DNA of 64,000 nucleotides. Origin: Streptomyces coacervatus. GTDB lineage: Bacteria > Actinomycetota > Actinomycetes > Streptomycetales > Streptomycetaceae. How positions within the stretch are numbered: the stretch's first letter is position 1; each line of letters starts with the position of its first letter. Below are positions 41,057-48,988 of the stretch, piece by piece. Both the position numbers and the translations under genes were made by a program. The stretch spans positions 186,001 to 250,000 of the forward strand of contig NZ_JARHTP010000008.1 in the NCBI RefSeq assembly GCF_029223485.1, in the 5' to 3' direction. The notes below the pieces were generated by a model that worked only from the letters and a program-made list of their open reading frames with translations, did no database searches and was not told the origin of the DNA.

Positions 41057-42250
41057 CTACGCCAGGTCGCGCTGCGCCGCGATCTTCGACGACAGACTGT
41101 AGATGTCGATGAAGCCCTTGGCCGCGGCCTGGTCGAAGGTGTCACCAGTGTCGTACGTCGCGAGGTTGAAGTCGTAGAGCGACGTGTCGGAGCGGCGGCC
41201 CGTCACGACCGCGCGGCCGCCGTGCAACGTCATCCGGATGTCGCCGTTGACGTGCTGGTTCGCCTCGTCGATGAAGCCGTCCAGGGCGCGCTTGAGCGGG
41301 GAGAACCACTGGCCGTCGTAGACGAGTTCGCCCCAGCGCTGCTCGACCTGCCGCTTGTAGCGGGCGAGTTCGCGCTCGACGGTGACGTTCTCCAGCTCCT
41401 GATGGGCCGTGATCAGGGCGATCGCGCCCGGGGCCTCGTACACCTCGCGGGACTTGATGCCCACGAGGCGGTCCTCGACCATGTCGATCCGGCCGATGCC
41501 CTGGGCGCCCGCGCGCTCGTTGAGCTGCTGGATCGCCTGCAGGACGGTGACCGGCCTGCCGTCGATCGCGACCGGGACGCCCTGCTGGAAGGTGATGATC
41601 ACCTCGTCGGCGTCACGCGGGGTGGCCGGGTTGGACGTGTACTCGTAGATGTCCTCGATCGGGGCGTTCCAGATGTCCTCCAGGAAGCCCGTCTCGACGG
41701 CGCGTCCGAAGACGTTCTGGTCGATGGAGTACGGGGACTTCTTGGTGGTCGCGATCGGGAGCTGCTTCTGCTCGCAGAAGGCGATCGCCTTGTCGCGGGT
41801 CATTGCATAGTCGCGGACCGGGGCGATGCACTTCAGGCCGGGGGCGAGGGCGACGATGCCGGCCTCGAAGCGGACCTGGTCGTTGCCCTTGCCGGTGCAG
41901 CCGTGGGCGACCGTGGTGGCACCGTGCTTCTGGGCGGCGGCGACGAGGTGCTTGACGATCGTCGGCCGGGAGAGCGCCGAGACCAGCGGATAGCGGTCCA
42001 TGTAGAGGGCGTTGGCCTTGATCGCCGGGAGGCAGTACTCCTCGGCGAACTCGTCCTTGGCGTCGGCCACTTCGGCCTCCACGGCCCCGCAGGCGAGGGC
42101 GCGCTTGCGGATGACGTCCAGGTCCTCGCCGCCCTGGCCGACGTCGACCGCGACGGCGATGACCTCGGCGCCCGTCTCCTCGGCGATCCAGCCGATGGCG
42201 ACGGAGGTGTCCAGACCGCCTGAGTAGGCGAGTACGACGCGCTCGGTCAC
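41057..42250 (-). CDS. argG: Argininosuccinate synthase
   Basis: A protein of 397 residues from the GTG at 42250 with GAGGAG upstream; this gives the family's usual start (VTERVVLAYSGGLDTSVAIG). AYSGGLDTS is the ATP pyrophosphatase loop; TVAHGCTGKGNDQVRFE and VYEAPGAIALITAHQ are further family motifs. It condenses citrulline and aspartate. It heads the argGH operon. Its promoter region contains ArgR-box-like sequence (42279-42315). Confidence 0.97.
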   Translation of the reverse strand: MTERVVLAYSGGLDTSVAIGWIAEETGAEVIAVAVDVGQGGEDLDVIRKRALACGAVEAEVADAKDEFAEEYCLPAIKANALYMDRYPLVSALSRPTIVKHLVAAAQKHGATTVAHGCTGKGNDQVRFEAGIVALAPGLKCIAPVRDYAMTRDKAIAFCEQKQLPIATTKKSPYSIDQNVFGRAVETGFLEDIWNAPIEDIYEYTSNPATPRDADEVIITFQQGVPVAIDGRPVTVLQAIQQLNERAGAQGIGRIDMVEDRLVGIKSREVYEAPGAIALITAHQELENVTVERELARYKRQVEQRWGELVYDGQWFSPLKRALDGFIDEANQHVNGDIRMTLHGGRAVVTGRRSDTSLYDFNLATYDTGDTFDQAAAKGFIDIYSLSSKIAAQRDLA

Positions 42251-42278
42251 GGGGTTCTCCTCACACCGCATTCACTGA

Positions 42279-42315
42279 CATGCATGAGTATGCAGCGCTC
42301 TGCATGATTCGTCAA
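42279..42315 (-). promoter_or_regulatory. argG promoter with overlapping ArgR boxes
   Basis: On the minus strand TTGACG (42315-42310) and CATACT (42292-42287) with a 17-bp spacer form a good sigma-70-like promoter. TGCATGATTCGTCA and CATGCATGAGTATGCAG cover both hexamers and resemble tandem ARG boxes (core TGCATnnnnnTGCA). ArgR, encoded at 52272-52811, would compete with polymerase. The boxes were recognised by similarity to the ArgR consensus. Confidence 0.75.
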
Positions 42316-42443
42316 TCTCGGGGGTGCTTGAACACCGGCAACCGCTTTCCCGTACCTCTCGCCGAACGCAGGCGCCGCGTTTGTACACACCAGCCACACA
42401 GCAGTGACACATCCGTCACCCCTGACCCGAGTGAGGCATCCGC

Positions 42444-43325
42444 ATGTCCAGGGCTCTTCCGAAGTACAACAAGCGTCGCGTCGTGATCATCGGCGGCGCT
42501 GCCGCGGTGGCGCTGTCCGGGGCGATCATCGCCGGTACCGCCCTTGCCGGGACGCCGTCCAAGAGCAGCGGGAACAACGCCCGGACCCTGGCCGCGTCTC
42601 CCGGCACCATCACCTGCCAGGACGTCGCCTCGAAGCTCCCCGCGATCCCGGCCTCCGCCCAGGCCGAGGTCACCCGCAACCTGACGCTGCTGCAGACCCA
42701 GATCGACGAGGCCAACAAGCGCCTGGTCGACACGGTGGGACAGGGCGGACCGAACTTCGTGAACAACGCCATCCTGGGCCCCCTCAAGGACAAGCGCGTG
42801 GCCACGATCAACCGCATCGCCACCGCGATCGGCCGTACGGCGGCCAAGCCGACCGGCCTGGACTCGCTGGCTCCGTGCACCCTGAACGCCGCCGGCGCGG
42901 GCTCGGGCAGCACCAACACAGGGAGTGCGAACACGGGCAGCAACGCGGGCGGCTCCGCCGCGCCCAGCGCGAGCGCCTCCGCCGCGGCGAGCGGGCAGTC
43001 CGGTGCCGGCACCGCCACCGGCTCCTCCGCCGCCGGCACCATCACCTGCCCGGACGTCGCCTCCAAGCTCCCCGCGATCCCGGCCTCCGCCCAGGCCGAG
43101 GTCACCCGCAACCTGACCCTCCTGCAGACCCAGATCGACGAGGCCAACAAGCGGCTGCAGTCGACGGTCGGCCAGGGCGGCCCGAACTTCGTGCAGAACG
43201 CGATCCTCGGCCCGCTGGCGGACAAGCGGAAGTCGACCGTCGACCGCATCGCGATCGCCATCGGCCGTACGGCGGCCAAGCCGACCGGCCTGGACTCCCT
43301 GGCCGCCTGCACGCTCACCAAGTAA
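42444..43325 (+). CDS. Secreted protein with two tandem copies of a 95-residue domain
   Basis: A protein of 293 residues: signal peptide (RRVVIIGGAAAVALSGAIIA, residues 11-30), then domain 1 (about 53-149) and domain 2 (about 197-293), joined by a Ser/Ala/Gly-rich linker of about 45 residues. Both domains begin TITC[QP]DVASKLPAIPASAQ, contain EVTRNLTLLQTQIDEANKRL and end KPTGLDSLA[PA]CTL, with one Cys at each end, presumably a disulfide. The copies are about 85-90% identical and the DNA duplicates with an offset of 432 bp. I know no function; a cell-wall or extracellular role is likely from the signal. Confidence 0.85.
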   Translation: MSRALPKYNKRRVVIIGGAAAVALSGAIIAGTALAGTPSKSSGNNARTLAASPGTITCQDVASKLPAIPASAQAEVTRNLTLLQTQIDEANKRLVDTVGQGGPNFVNNAILGPLKDKRVATINRIATAIGRTAAKPTGLDSLAPCTLNAAGAGSGSTNTGSANTGSNAGGSAAPSASASAAASGQSGAGTATGSSAAGTITCPDVASKLPAIPASAQAEVTRNLTLLQTQIDEANKRLQSTVGQGGPNFVQNAILGPLADKRKSTVDRIAIAIGRTAAKPTGLDSLAACTLTK

Positions 43326-43342
43326 GGGGTGTGACAGGCGCT

Positions 43343-43379
43343 GTGGCCGCCCCGATTCAGCGCCGGCCGGGGCGGCCAC
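43343..43379. terminator. Terminator after the duplicated-domain gene
   Basis: A 12-bp stem (GTGGCCGCCCCG / CGGGGCGGCCAC) with a 13-nt loop begins 17 bp after the stop codon. Confidence 0.75.
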
Positions 43380-43412
43380 GGCCGGAGTCCGGCAAGTGGA
43401 TGCCGTAATTCC

Positions 43413-43442
43413 TTAGACAGGCGAACGACTTGCGTCCATAAT
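43413..43442 (+). promoter_or_regulatory. Candidate promoter for the PNPOx-fold gene
   Basis: TTAGAC (43413-43418), 18-bp spacer, CATAAT (43437-43442). The GTG at 43451 lies 8 nt past the -10, and no ribosome-binding site is seen, so the transcript may be leaderless. Confidence 0.5.
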
Positions 43443-43450
43443 CGTCAGAC

Positions 43451-44038
43451 GTGGGCAAGACTTATGAACGCATAGACGGCAGGCTGCGCACGTTCATCGA
43501 GGCGCAGCCGATCTTCTTCACCGCGACCGCGCCGCTCTCCGGCGACGGCACGGTCAACCTCTCCCCCAAGGGCCTCCAGGGCTCCTTCGCGGTGCTCGAC
43601 GAACTCACCGTGGCCTACCTGGACTTCGCCGGATCCAACGCGGAGACGATCGCGCACCTGCGGGAGAACGGGCGGATCACGCTGATGTGGTGTGCCTTCC
43701 AGGGCCCGCCGAACATCGTGCGGGTGCACGGGCGCGGGGAGGCCGTCTTCCGGGACGACCCCCGCTTCAAGGAGCTGCTCACCCGTTTCCCGGACATCGA
43801 TCCGACCCCGCACGGCCTGCGCGCAATCATCGTGGTGAGGGCCGAAGTGGTCCGCGACTCCTGCGGTTACGCGGTTCCCTTCATGACGTACGACGAGGAC
43901 CGCGACCTGCACGGCAAGCGGTTCACGCGCGAGGACGACGCGTCGCTCAGCGAGTACTTCGCCAAGAAGGAGCACATCGCCACGAGCCTGGATGGCCTAC
44001 CCGGGCTGCCGTTGCCCCTGCCCCCGTCTACGGTCTGA
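43451..44038 (+). CDS. Pyridoxamine 5'-phosphate oxidase-fold (FMN-binding split barrel) protein
   Basis: A protein of 195 residues, GTG start. The flavin split-barrel pattern FFTATAPLSGDGTVNLSPKG, LAYLDFAGSNAETIAHLREN-like sequence, MWCAFQGPPNIVRVHGRGEA and the C-terminal VPFMTYDEDRDLHGKRF match the family of PNPOx-related, often F420- or FMN-binding reductases. The actual substrate is unknown. It is followed 3 bp later by a secreted L,D-transpeptidase-like gene. It is near, but opposite in context to, the flavin redox cassette. Confidence 0.82.
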   Translation: MGKTYERIDGRLRTFIEAQPIFFTATAPLSGDGTVNLSPKGLQGSFAVLDELTVAYLDFAGSNAETIAHLRENGRITLMWCAFQGPPNIVRVHGRGEAVFRDDPRFKELLTRFPDIDPTPHGLRAIIVVRAEVVRDSCGYAVPFMTYDEDRDLHGKRFTREDDASLSEYFAKKEHIATSLDGLPGLPLPLPPSTV

Positions 44039-44041
44039 GCC

Positions 44042-44752
44042 ATGCGATCAGCTCTCGCCGCCAGCGCTCTGGTTTCCGCCTCGCTTCTTCTGTTCGGTGC
44101 CGTGCCGGCCGCGTCGGCCGCCGGTGCTCCCCTTCCTGCCCGGATGGCCGACACGGGGGGCGGTACGCAGCTGATCACCGCCGTGGCCTCGAAGACGAGC
44201 TCGACGACCGGCACGGTCACCTGGTGGGACCTGCGCGCCGGCCAGTGGGTGAAGGCCGGTTCGGCGTCCGCCCGGTTCGGGGCGAAGGGGCTCGTGGAGG
44301 GTGCGTCCCGCAAGCAGAACACGAACACCACTCCGACCGGGCTGTACGACCTGCCGTATGCCTTCGGCATCAAGGCCGCGCCGAGCGGGACCCGGTACAA
44401 GTACCGTCCCGTGAAGCAGAGTTCGTGGTGGTGCGAGGACAACCCCTCGACGTCCTACAACCGTTGGACCGATCCGCGTCCGGCCGACTGCCGTGCGTCC
44501 GAGTCCGAGCATCTTGCCTCGTACGGGACGCAGTACGCGTATGCGTTCGTCATCGGGTTCAACTACCACCAGCGTGTGCGGGGGCGCGGTGCCGGTATTT
44601 TCCTGCATGTCAACGGGCGTGGGGCCACGGCGGGTTGTGTGTCCATGCCCAGGGACGCGATGCGGGCGATCCTCAAGTGGGCGGTTCCCGGGAAGGCGCC
44701 GCACATCGCCATCGGAACGACGGGCGGGAGTACGGCGATCACGCGGTACTGA
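44042..44752 (+). CDS. Secreted L,D-transpeptidase-like (YkuD) protein
   Basis: A protein of 236 residues with a Sec signal (LAASALVSASLLLFGAVPAA). The C-terminal half holds the YkuD catalytic motif: GIFLHVNGRGATAGCVSMPR, that is HxxG...xGC[VI]; Cys213-region nucleophile. The CEDNPSTSYNRWTDPRPADC stretch and YAFVIGFNYHQRVRGRGAG are typical of Streptomyces L,D-transpeptidase-like proteins. It would form 3-3 peptidoglycan crosslinks or link proteins to the wall. It ends 14 bp inside the convergent histidine kinase gene. Confidence 0.85.
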   Translation: MRSALAASALVSASLLLFGAVPAASAAGAPLPARMADTGGGTQLITAVASKTSSTTGTVTWWDLRAGQWVKAGSASARFGAKGLVEGASRKQNTNTTPTGLYDLPYAFGIKAAPSGTRYKYRPVKQSSWWCEDNPSTSYNRWTDPRPADCRASESEHLASYGTQYAYAFVIGFNYHQRVRGRGAGIFLHVNGRGATAGCVSMPRDAMRAILKWAVPGKAPHIAIGTTGGSTAITRY

Positions 44753-46220
44753 GCCGTACGGAGAAGGTGGTCGACCCTGGCTTGCTGTCCAGGCTCACGC
44801 TCCCGCCATGTGCCTCCGCGACCGCCGCCACGATCGAAAGGCCCAGGCCCGCTCCGCCGCCGGTGGCGTCCTTTCGGCGGCGGTGTTCGGCGCGGGTGAA
44901 GCGTTCGAAGACGCCGGGCTGGATGTCCTCGGGGACGCCCGGGCCGTCGTCGTGGACCTTGAGGACGGCTGACGGGCCGTCGGTCTCCAGCGACACCGTC
45001 ACCTTGGTGCCTGCGGGCGTGTGCAGACGTGCGTTGGCCAGCAGGTTGGCGAGTACCTGGTGGAGGCGGTGCTCATCACCGGTGACCGTGACCGGTTCCT
45101 CGGGGAGTTCCAGGGTCCAGCGGTGGTCGGGGCCGGCGGCGCGGGCGTCGGTGACGGCGTCCAGGACCAGGCGGGTCAGGTCGACCGGGAGGCGTTCGAG
45201 GGGGCGGCCCGCGTCCAGTCGGGCCAGGAGGAGGAGGTCGTCGACCATGGCGCCCATACGGGACGATTCGGCGGCGATGCGTTCGAGGGCGCGGGTGACC
45301 TCCGGCGGTACCGGGCCGGGGTGGAGGAGGGCCAGTTCCGCGTGGCCGCGGACCGAGGCGACCGGGGTGCGCAGTTCGTGGCTGGCGTCGGCGGCGAAGC
45401 TGCGCAGCCGTTCCTCGCTGGCGTGCCGTTTGGTGAGGGCGTCCTCGACATGGCCCAGCATGCGGTTGAAGGCACCGGCGACCTGGCCCACCTCGCTGCG
45501 CGGGTCGGACTCGGGGGCGCGCGGCGGCAGGGCCACTTCGCCGCTGGCGAGGGGGAGTTCGCTGACCCGGGTGGCGGTCGCGGCGACCCGGCTCAGCGGC
45601 CTGAGCGACCAGCGCACCCACAGCGCGCCCGCGACGCCGGTGAGGGTGAGGGCGGCGCCGAAGACGATTCCGGCGACCAGTTCGAGGCGGTGCACGGTGG
45701 CCTGGACGGGCTCCAGGGGCAGGCCGGTGATCAGGACGTCGCCGTCGAGGCCCCTGGCCGCCTTGACCCGGTAGTCGTCCAGGGCCGAGAGGTCGACGCT
45801 GTGGGCCTTGCCGTCCACCGGAACCCGGGCGAGCTGCTTGCTGTCCCTGGCGGTGAGGGTGACGTCGACGACGCCGGTGGGGCGGACGACCGCCGCGTTG
45901 GTGGCCGTGCCGTCGACCAGGCGGGCGCCGAAGGTTCTGGTGGCCTGTCTGCGGTCGTCGCCGTGTTCGTCGCCGTCGTGGTCGTTGGGCAGCTTGCCGC
46001 CGTGTTCCAGGCTCGCCGGGAACCTGGCGCCGACCTCGGCGAGCTGTTCGTCGAGGCGACTGGTGAGGAAGCCGTTCAGCTCGACCACCGCGGCGATGCC
46101 GACCGCGGCACAGCTGACGGCCAGCAGGACCACCAGGCCCACGGTGAGACGGGCCCGGAGCGTGCGCGGGCGCGGCAGGCGGCGCAGGGACCGCCCGGCG
46201 GCACTCAGGACGGATCTCAT
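44739..46220 (-). CDS. Sensor histidine kinase paired with the OmpR-type regulator
   Basis: A protein of 493 residues. N-terminal helix (LTVGLVVLLAVSCAAVGIAAVV), a 150-residue extracellular part with charged, His/Asp-rich DGDEHGDDRRQATRTFG, second helix (ELVAGIVFGAALTLTGVAGAL), HAMP, then HisKA with FAADASHELRTPVASVRGHA (phospho-His) and HATPase: VLANLLANARLHTPAG (N box), KVHDDGPGVPEDIQPGVFER, GAGLGLSIVAAVAEAHGG. Its extracellular loop may sense redox or metal state; that is inference from the neighbouring cassette. It starts in a 4-bp overlap with the regulator gene and ends overlapping the transpeptidase gene by 14 bp. Confidence 0.93.
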   Translation of the reverse strand: MRSVLSAAGRSLRRLPRPRTLRARLTVGLVVLLAVSCAAVGIAAVVELNGFLTSRLDEQLAEVGARFPASLEHGGKLPNDHDGDEHGDDRRQATRTFGARLVDGTATNAAVVRPTGVVDVTLTARDSKQLARVPVDGKAHSVDLSALDDYRVKAARGLDGDVLITGLPLEPVQATVHRLELVAGIVFGAALTLTGVAGALWVRWSLRPLSRVAATATRVSELPLASGEVALPPRAPESDPRSEVGQVAGAFNRMLGHVEDALTKRHASEERLRSFAADASHELRTPVASVRGHAELALLHPGPVPPEVTRALERIAAESSRMGAMVDDLLLLARLDAGRPLERLPVDLTRLVLDAVTDARAAGPDHRWTLELPEEPVTVTGDEHRLHQVLANLLANARLHTPAGTKVTVSLETDGPSAVLKVHDDGPGVPEDIQPGVFERFTRAEHRRRKDATGGGAGLGLSIVAAVAEAHGGSVSLDSKPGSTTFSVRLSTA

Positions 46221-46957
46221 GGGCTCACCGGCTTGAGCACATACCCGGCCCCCCGCACGGTGTGGATCATCGGCTCGCGGCCCGCGTCCACCTTCTTGCG
46301 CAGGTAGGAGATGTACAGCTCGACGACATGGGCCCGGCCGCCGAAGTCGTAGGACCAGACCCGGTCGAGGATCTGTGTCTTGCTGAGCACGCGGCGCGGG
46401 TTGCGCATCAGGAAGCGGAGGAGCTCGAACTCGGTCGGGGACAGCTCGATCAGCTCGCCCGCCCGGGTGACCTCGCGGGCCTCCTCGTCCATGACCAGGT
46501 CGCCGACGGTCAGCCGCGGGCCCTCGTCCAGCTGGCGTGCCATGCCGGCGCGGCGCAGCAGTCCGCGGACCCGGGCGACGACCTCCTCCAGGCTGAAGGG
46601 TTTGGTGACGTAGTCGTCGCCGCCCGCCGTGATGCCCGCGATGCGGTCCTCGACCGCGTCCCGTGCGGTGAGGAAGAGGACGCAGACGTCGGGCTTCACT
46701 GTGTGCAGGGAGCGCAGCACGGCGAAGCCGTCGGTGTCGGGGAGCATGACGTCCAGCACGACGGCGTCCGGCATCAGCTCCCTGGCCTCGGCGAGGGCGG
46801 AGGCGCCGTCGCCGGCCGAGCGGACCTGCCAGCCCTCGTAGCGCAGGGCTCCGGAGAGCACCTCGGCGAGGTCCGGGTCGTCGTCGACGACGAGGACGCG
46901 CAGCGGGGTGCCGTCGGGGCGGGTGAGGGCGGGGCGGCCGGAGCGGGTGGTGTTCAT
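46217..46957 (-). CDS. OmpR/PhoB-family response regulator
   Basis: A protein of 246 residues from the ATG at 46957. Receiver: VLVVDDDPDLAEVLSGALRY, phospho-Asp in DAVVLDVMLPDTDGFAVLRS, T in FLTARDAVEDRIAG, K in DYVTKPFSLEEVVAR. Winged-helix DNA-binding domain: LIELSPTEFELLRFLMRNPR, HVVELYISYLRKKVDAGREP, HTVRGAGYVLKP. It would bind direct repeats; an array of 11-bp repeats lies in the 149-bp divergent gap to the redox cassette. Confidence 0.95.
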   Translation of the reverse strand: MNTTRSGRPALTRPDGTPLRVLVVDDDPDLAEVLSGALRYEGWQVRSAGDGASALAEARELMPDAVVLDVMLPDTDGFAVLRSLHTVKPDVCVLFLTARDAVEDRIAGITAGGDDYVTKPFSLEEVVARVRGLLRRAGMARQLDEGPRLTVGDLVMDEEAREVTRAGELIELSPTEFELLRFLMRNPRRVLSKTQILDRVWSYDFGGRAHVVELYISYLRKKVDAGREPMIHTVRGAGYVLKPVSP

Positions 46958-47005
46958 CGCCCTACCAGGATCACCCCTCGCGGGGCCCGCGGGCGGCGCC
47001 CGAAG

Positions 47006-47064
47006 CTCTGAGTTTCCTCTGAGCGGGCTCGGAGCGGGCCCGTTCAGAGCGGCTTGAGAGGTTA
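47006..47064. promoter_or_regulatory. 11-bp direct-repeat array, probable response-regulator operator
   Basis: CTCTGAGTTTC (47006), CTCTGAGCGGG (47017), CTCGGAGCGGG (47028), then TTCAGAGCGGC (47043) and TTGAGAGGTTA (47054): direct repeats with an 11-bp period in two phased blocks 15 bp apart. OmpR/PhoB regulators bind such direct repeats. It is located between the regulator gene and the first ferric-reductase-type gene, about 43 bp before the latter's ATG. Confidence 0.65.
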
Positions 47065-47106
47065 CGGCGGCACAGTTGCGTCCGACAGAGGCGAAAGGAC
47101 GCATAT

Positions 47107-48459
47107 ATGACCACCGTGTACGAGCGGCGGACGGCACCGGCCGTGGCGCCGCCCGCCCGGCGCTCCCCCGCGGGCGCCGTGCTGGCGCTGCTGTGGGCCG
47201 GGGCGGCGGCCGTGGTCGCCCTGTGGTGGACGGACACCGGGTCGGTGGTCGGCACGGCCGGCTGGCTGACCGGGGCCGGGCGGATCGCCGGACTGCTGTG
47301 CGGGTACGCCTGTGCGGTGCTGGTCGGCCTGATGGCGCGGGTGCCGCTGCTGGAGCGACGGGTCGGCTCCGACCGGGTGGCCCGCTGGCACGCGATGGCC
47401 GGCCGCTACACGGTCTGTCTGCTTCTCGCGCACATCGTGCTGATCCTGCTCGGGTACGCCGCCCAGGACCGCGCCTCCCTCTGGCACGAGACGCTGACGG
47501 TGGTCCTGGACTACCCGGACATGCTGAAGGCGACCTTCGGCACGGTCATCCTGTTCGCGGTCGGCATCACCTCGGCGCGTGCGGTGCGCCGTCGTACCAG
47601 CTACGAGTTCTGGTACTACGTCCATCTGCTCACGTACGTGGCCGTCTTCCTCGCGTTCTTCCACCAGCTGACCCTGGGCAACGAGTTCAACGGCCACACC
47701 GGGGCCACGGCCGCCTGGTACGTGCTGTACCTCGGCGTCGCGGCCCTGGTGGTGTGGTTCCGGGTGCTCGTCCCGGTGCGGCTGAACCTGCGGCACCGGC
47801 TGCGGGTCGAGTCCGTGCACAAGGAGGCGCCGGGTGTGTACTCCGTCGTCGTACGGGGCGAGCGGCTGGACGAACTGGGCGCGCGGGCCGGGCAGTTCTT
47901 CCGCTGGCGGTTCCTCGGCGAGGGCATGGGCTGGACGTCGACGCCGTACTCCCTGTCGGCGCCGCCCCGTCAGGACCTGATGCGGATCACCGTCAAGGCG
48001 CTCGGCGACCACAGCGCGGCCGTCGCCCTGCTGCGGCCCGGCACACGGGTGTGGGCGGAGGGCCCGTACGGATCGCTGACCCAGGACCGGCAGAGTGCGC
48101 AGAAGTCCCTGCTGATCGCGGGCGGCGTCGGCATCACCCCGCTGCGGGCGCTGTTCGAGACGCTGCCCGGCGAGGTGACGCTCCTCTACCGGGCGCGCAC
48201 GGCCGAAGACCTCGCGCTGGGCGGGGAGTTGGAGGCCATCGCACGCTGGCGCGGGGCCAAGGTGCTGTACGCGCTCAACGGGCCGGACGGGCGACGGCCC
48301 AGCCTCAACGCCCAGTCGCTGCGCGCGACCATCCCCGACCTGGCCGGCCACGACGTATACATATGCGGCCCGCACGGCTTCGCCCGCGACCTGTACGAGG
48401 CGCTGCGCACCGCCGGTGTGCCCGACCGCCGTATCCACCACGAGTCGTTCGAGCTGTGA
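47107..48459 (+). CDS. Ferric-reductase-type transmembrane oxidoreductase, copy 1
   Basis: A protein of 450 residues. The N-terminal half (about 25-215) has five to six membrane helices with His pairs in VARWHAMAGRYTVCLLLAHI and YYVHLLTYVAVFLAFFHQL, suited to bind two b hemes. The C-terminal half is a ferredoxin-NADP reductase-like module: FFRWRFLGEGMGWTSTPYSL (FAD), IAGGVGITPLRALFETL and DVYICGPHGFARDLYEALR (NAD(P)H). Family: NOX/FRE/FNR-like ferric reductases. It would pass electrons from NAD(P)H across the membrane. The 48.5 kb FMN-binding gene follows 10 bp later. Paralogue of the gene at 48989-50371. Confidence 0.9.
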   Translation: MTTVYERRTAPAVAPPARRSPAGAVLALLWAGAAAVVALWWTDTGSVVGTAGWLTGAGRIAGLLCGYACAVLVGLMARVPLLERRVGSDRVARWHAMAGRYTVCLLLAHIVLILLGYAAQDRASLWHETLTVVLDYPDMLKATFGTVILFAVGITSARAVRRRTSYEFWYYVHLLTYVAVFLAFFHQLTLGNEFNGHTGATAAWYVLYLGVAALVVWFRVLVPVRLNLRHRLRVESVHKEAPGVYSVVVRGERLDELGARAGQFFRWRFLGEGMGWTSTPYSLSAPPRQDLMRITVKALGDHSAAVALLRPGTRVWAEGPYGSLTQDRQSAQKSLLIAGGVGITPLRALFETLPGEVTLLYRARTAEDLALGGELEAIARWRGAKVLYALNGPDGRRPSLNAQSLRATIPDLAGHDVYICGPHGFARDLYEALRTAGVPDRRIHHESFEL

Positions 48460-48469
48460 GGCAGCCCCC

Positions 48470-48913
48470 GTGCATGCGTTGAAGAAGAACCGTCCTTTGC
48501 GCCGGATCGTGCTGGCGAGCGCCGCCACCGTCTCCGGAATGGTGCTGCTGCTCTCCCTGAAGCCGCACTCGACACCGGACGTGGCCCTGGCCGTGCCCGC
48601 GCCGTCCGGCAGTGCGAGTGCCGGCGTGTCCACCGGCACGAAGACCGTCACCGGCGACACGGTGCAGACCCGCTGGGGTCCCGTCCAGGTCCGTATCACC
48701 GTCAAGAGCGGCAAGCTCACCGACGTGACGGCCGTCACCTACCCCACGGACAACCCGCGGGACCAGGAGATCAACAGCTACGCCCTCCCCCGCCTGCGCA
48801 GCGAGGCCCTCCAGGCTCAGAGCGCCAATATCGACACGGTTTCCGGAGCCACGTACACAAGTGACGGTTACCGCCAGTCACTCCAGTCCGCACTGGACTC
48901 GGCACGCGGCTGA
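48470..48913 (+). CDS. Membrane-anchored FMN-binding protein, single flavinylation motif
   Basis: A protein of 147 residues from a GTG. A basic N-terminus and one membrane anchor (RRIVLASAATVSGMVLLLSL) are followed by an Ala/Ser/Pro linker and an FMN_bind domain (residues about 60-147). The flavinylation motif is DTVSGATYTSDGYRQSLQSA; ApbE attaches FMN by a phosphoester bond to the Thr of SGATxT in this family. The domain would sit outside the membrane and take electrons from the ferric-reductase-type partner encoded 10 bp upstream. Confidence 0.9.
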   Translation: MHALKKNRPLRRIVLASAATVSGMVLLLSLKPHSTPDVALAVPAPSGSASAGVSTGTKTVTGDTVQTRWGPVQVRITVKSGKLTDVTAVTYPTDNPRDQEINSYALPRLRSEALQAQSANIDTVSGATYTSDGYRQSLQSALDSARG

Positions 48914-48988
48914 ACACACCGGCGTCGCGGCACGTATCTCAGGGCCAAGGGACCACGCCAACCCCCTTGCCCCCGCCCCGGAGGAACA

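Noticed and set aside
44048..44704. Antisense frame over the L,D-transpeptidase
   Set aside because: The sense frame has a signal peptide and the YkuD HxxG/GC motif; the antisense one has no motif.
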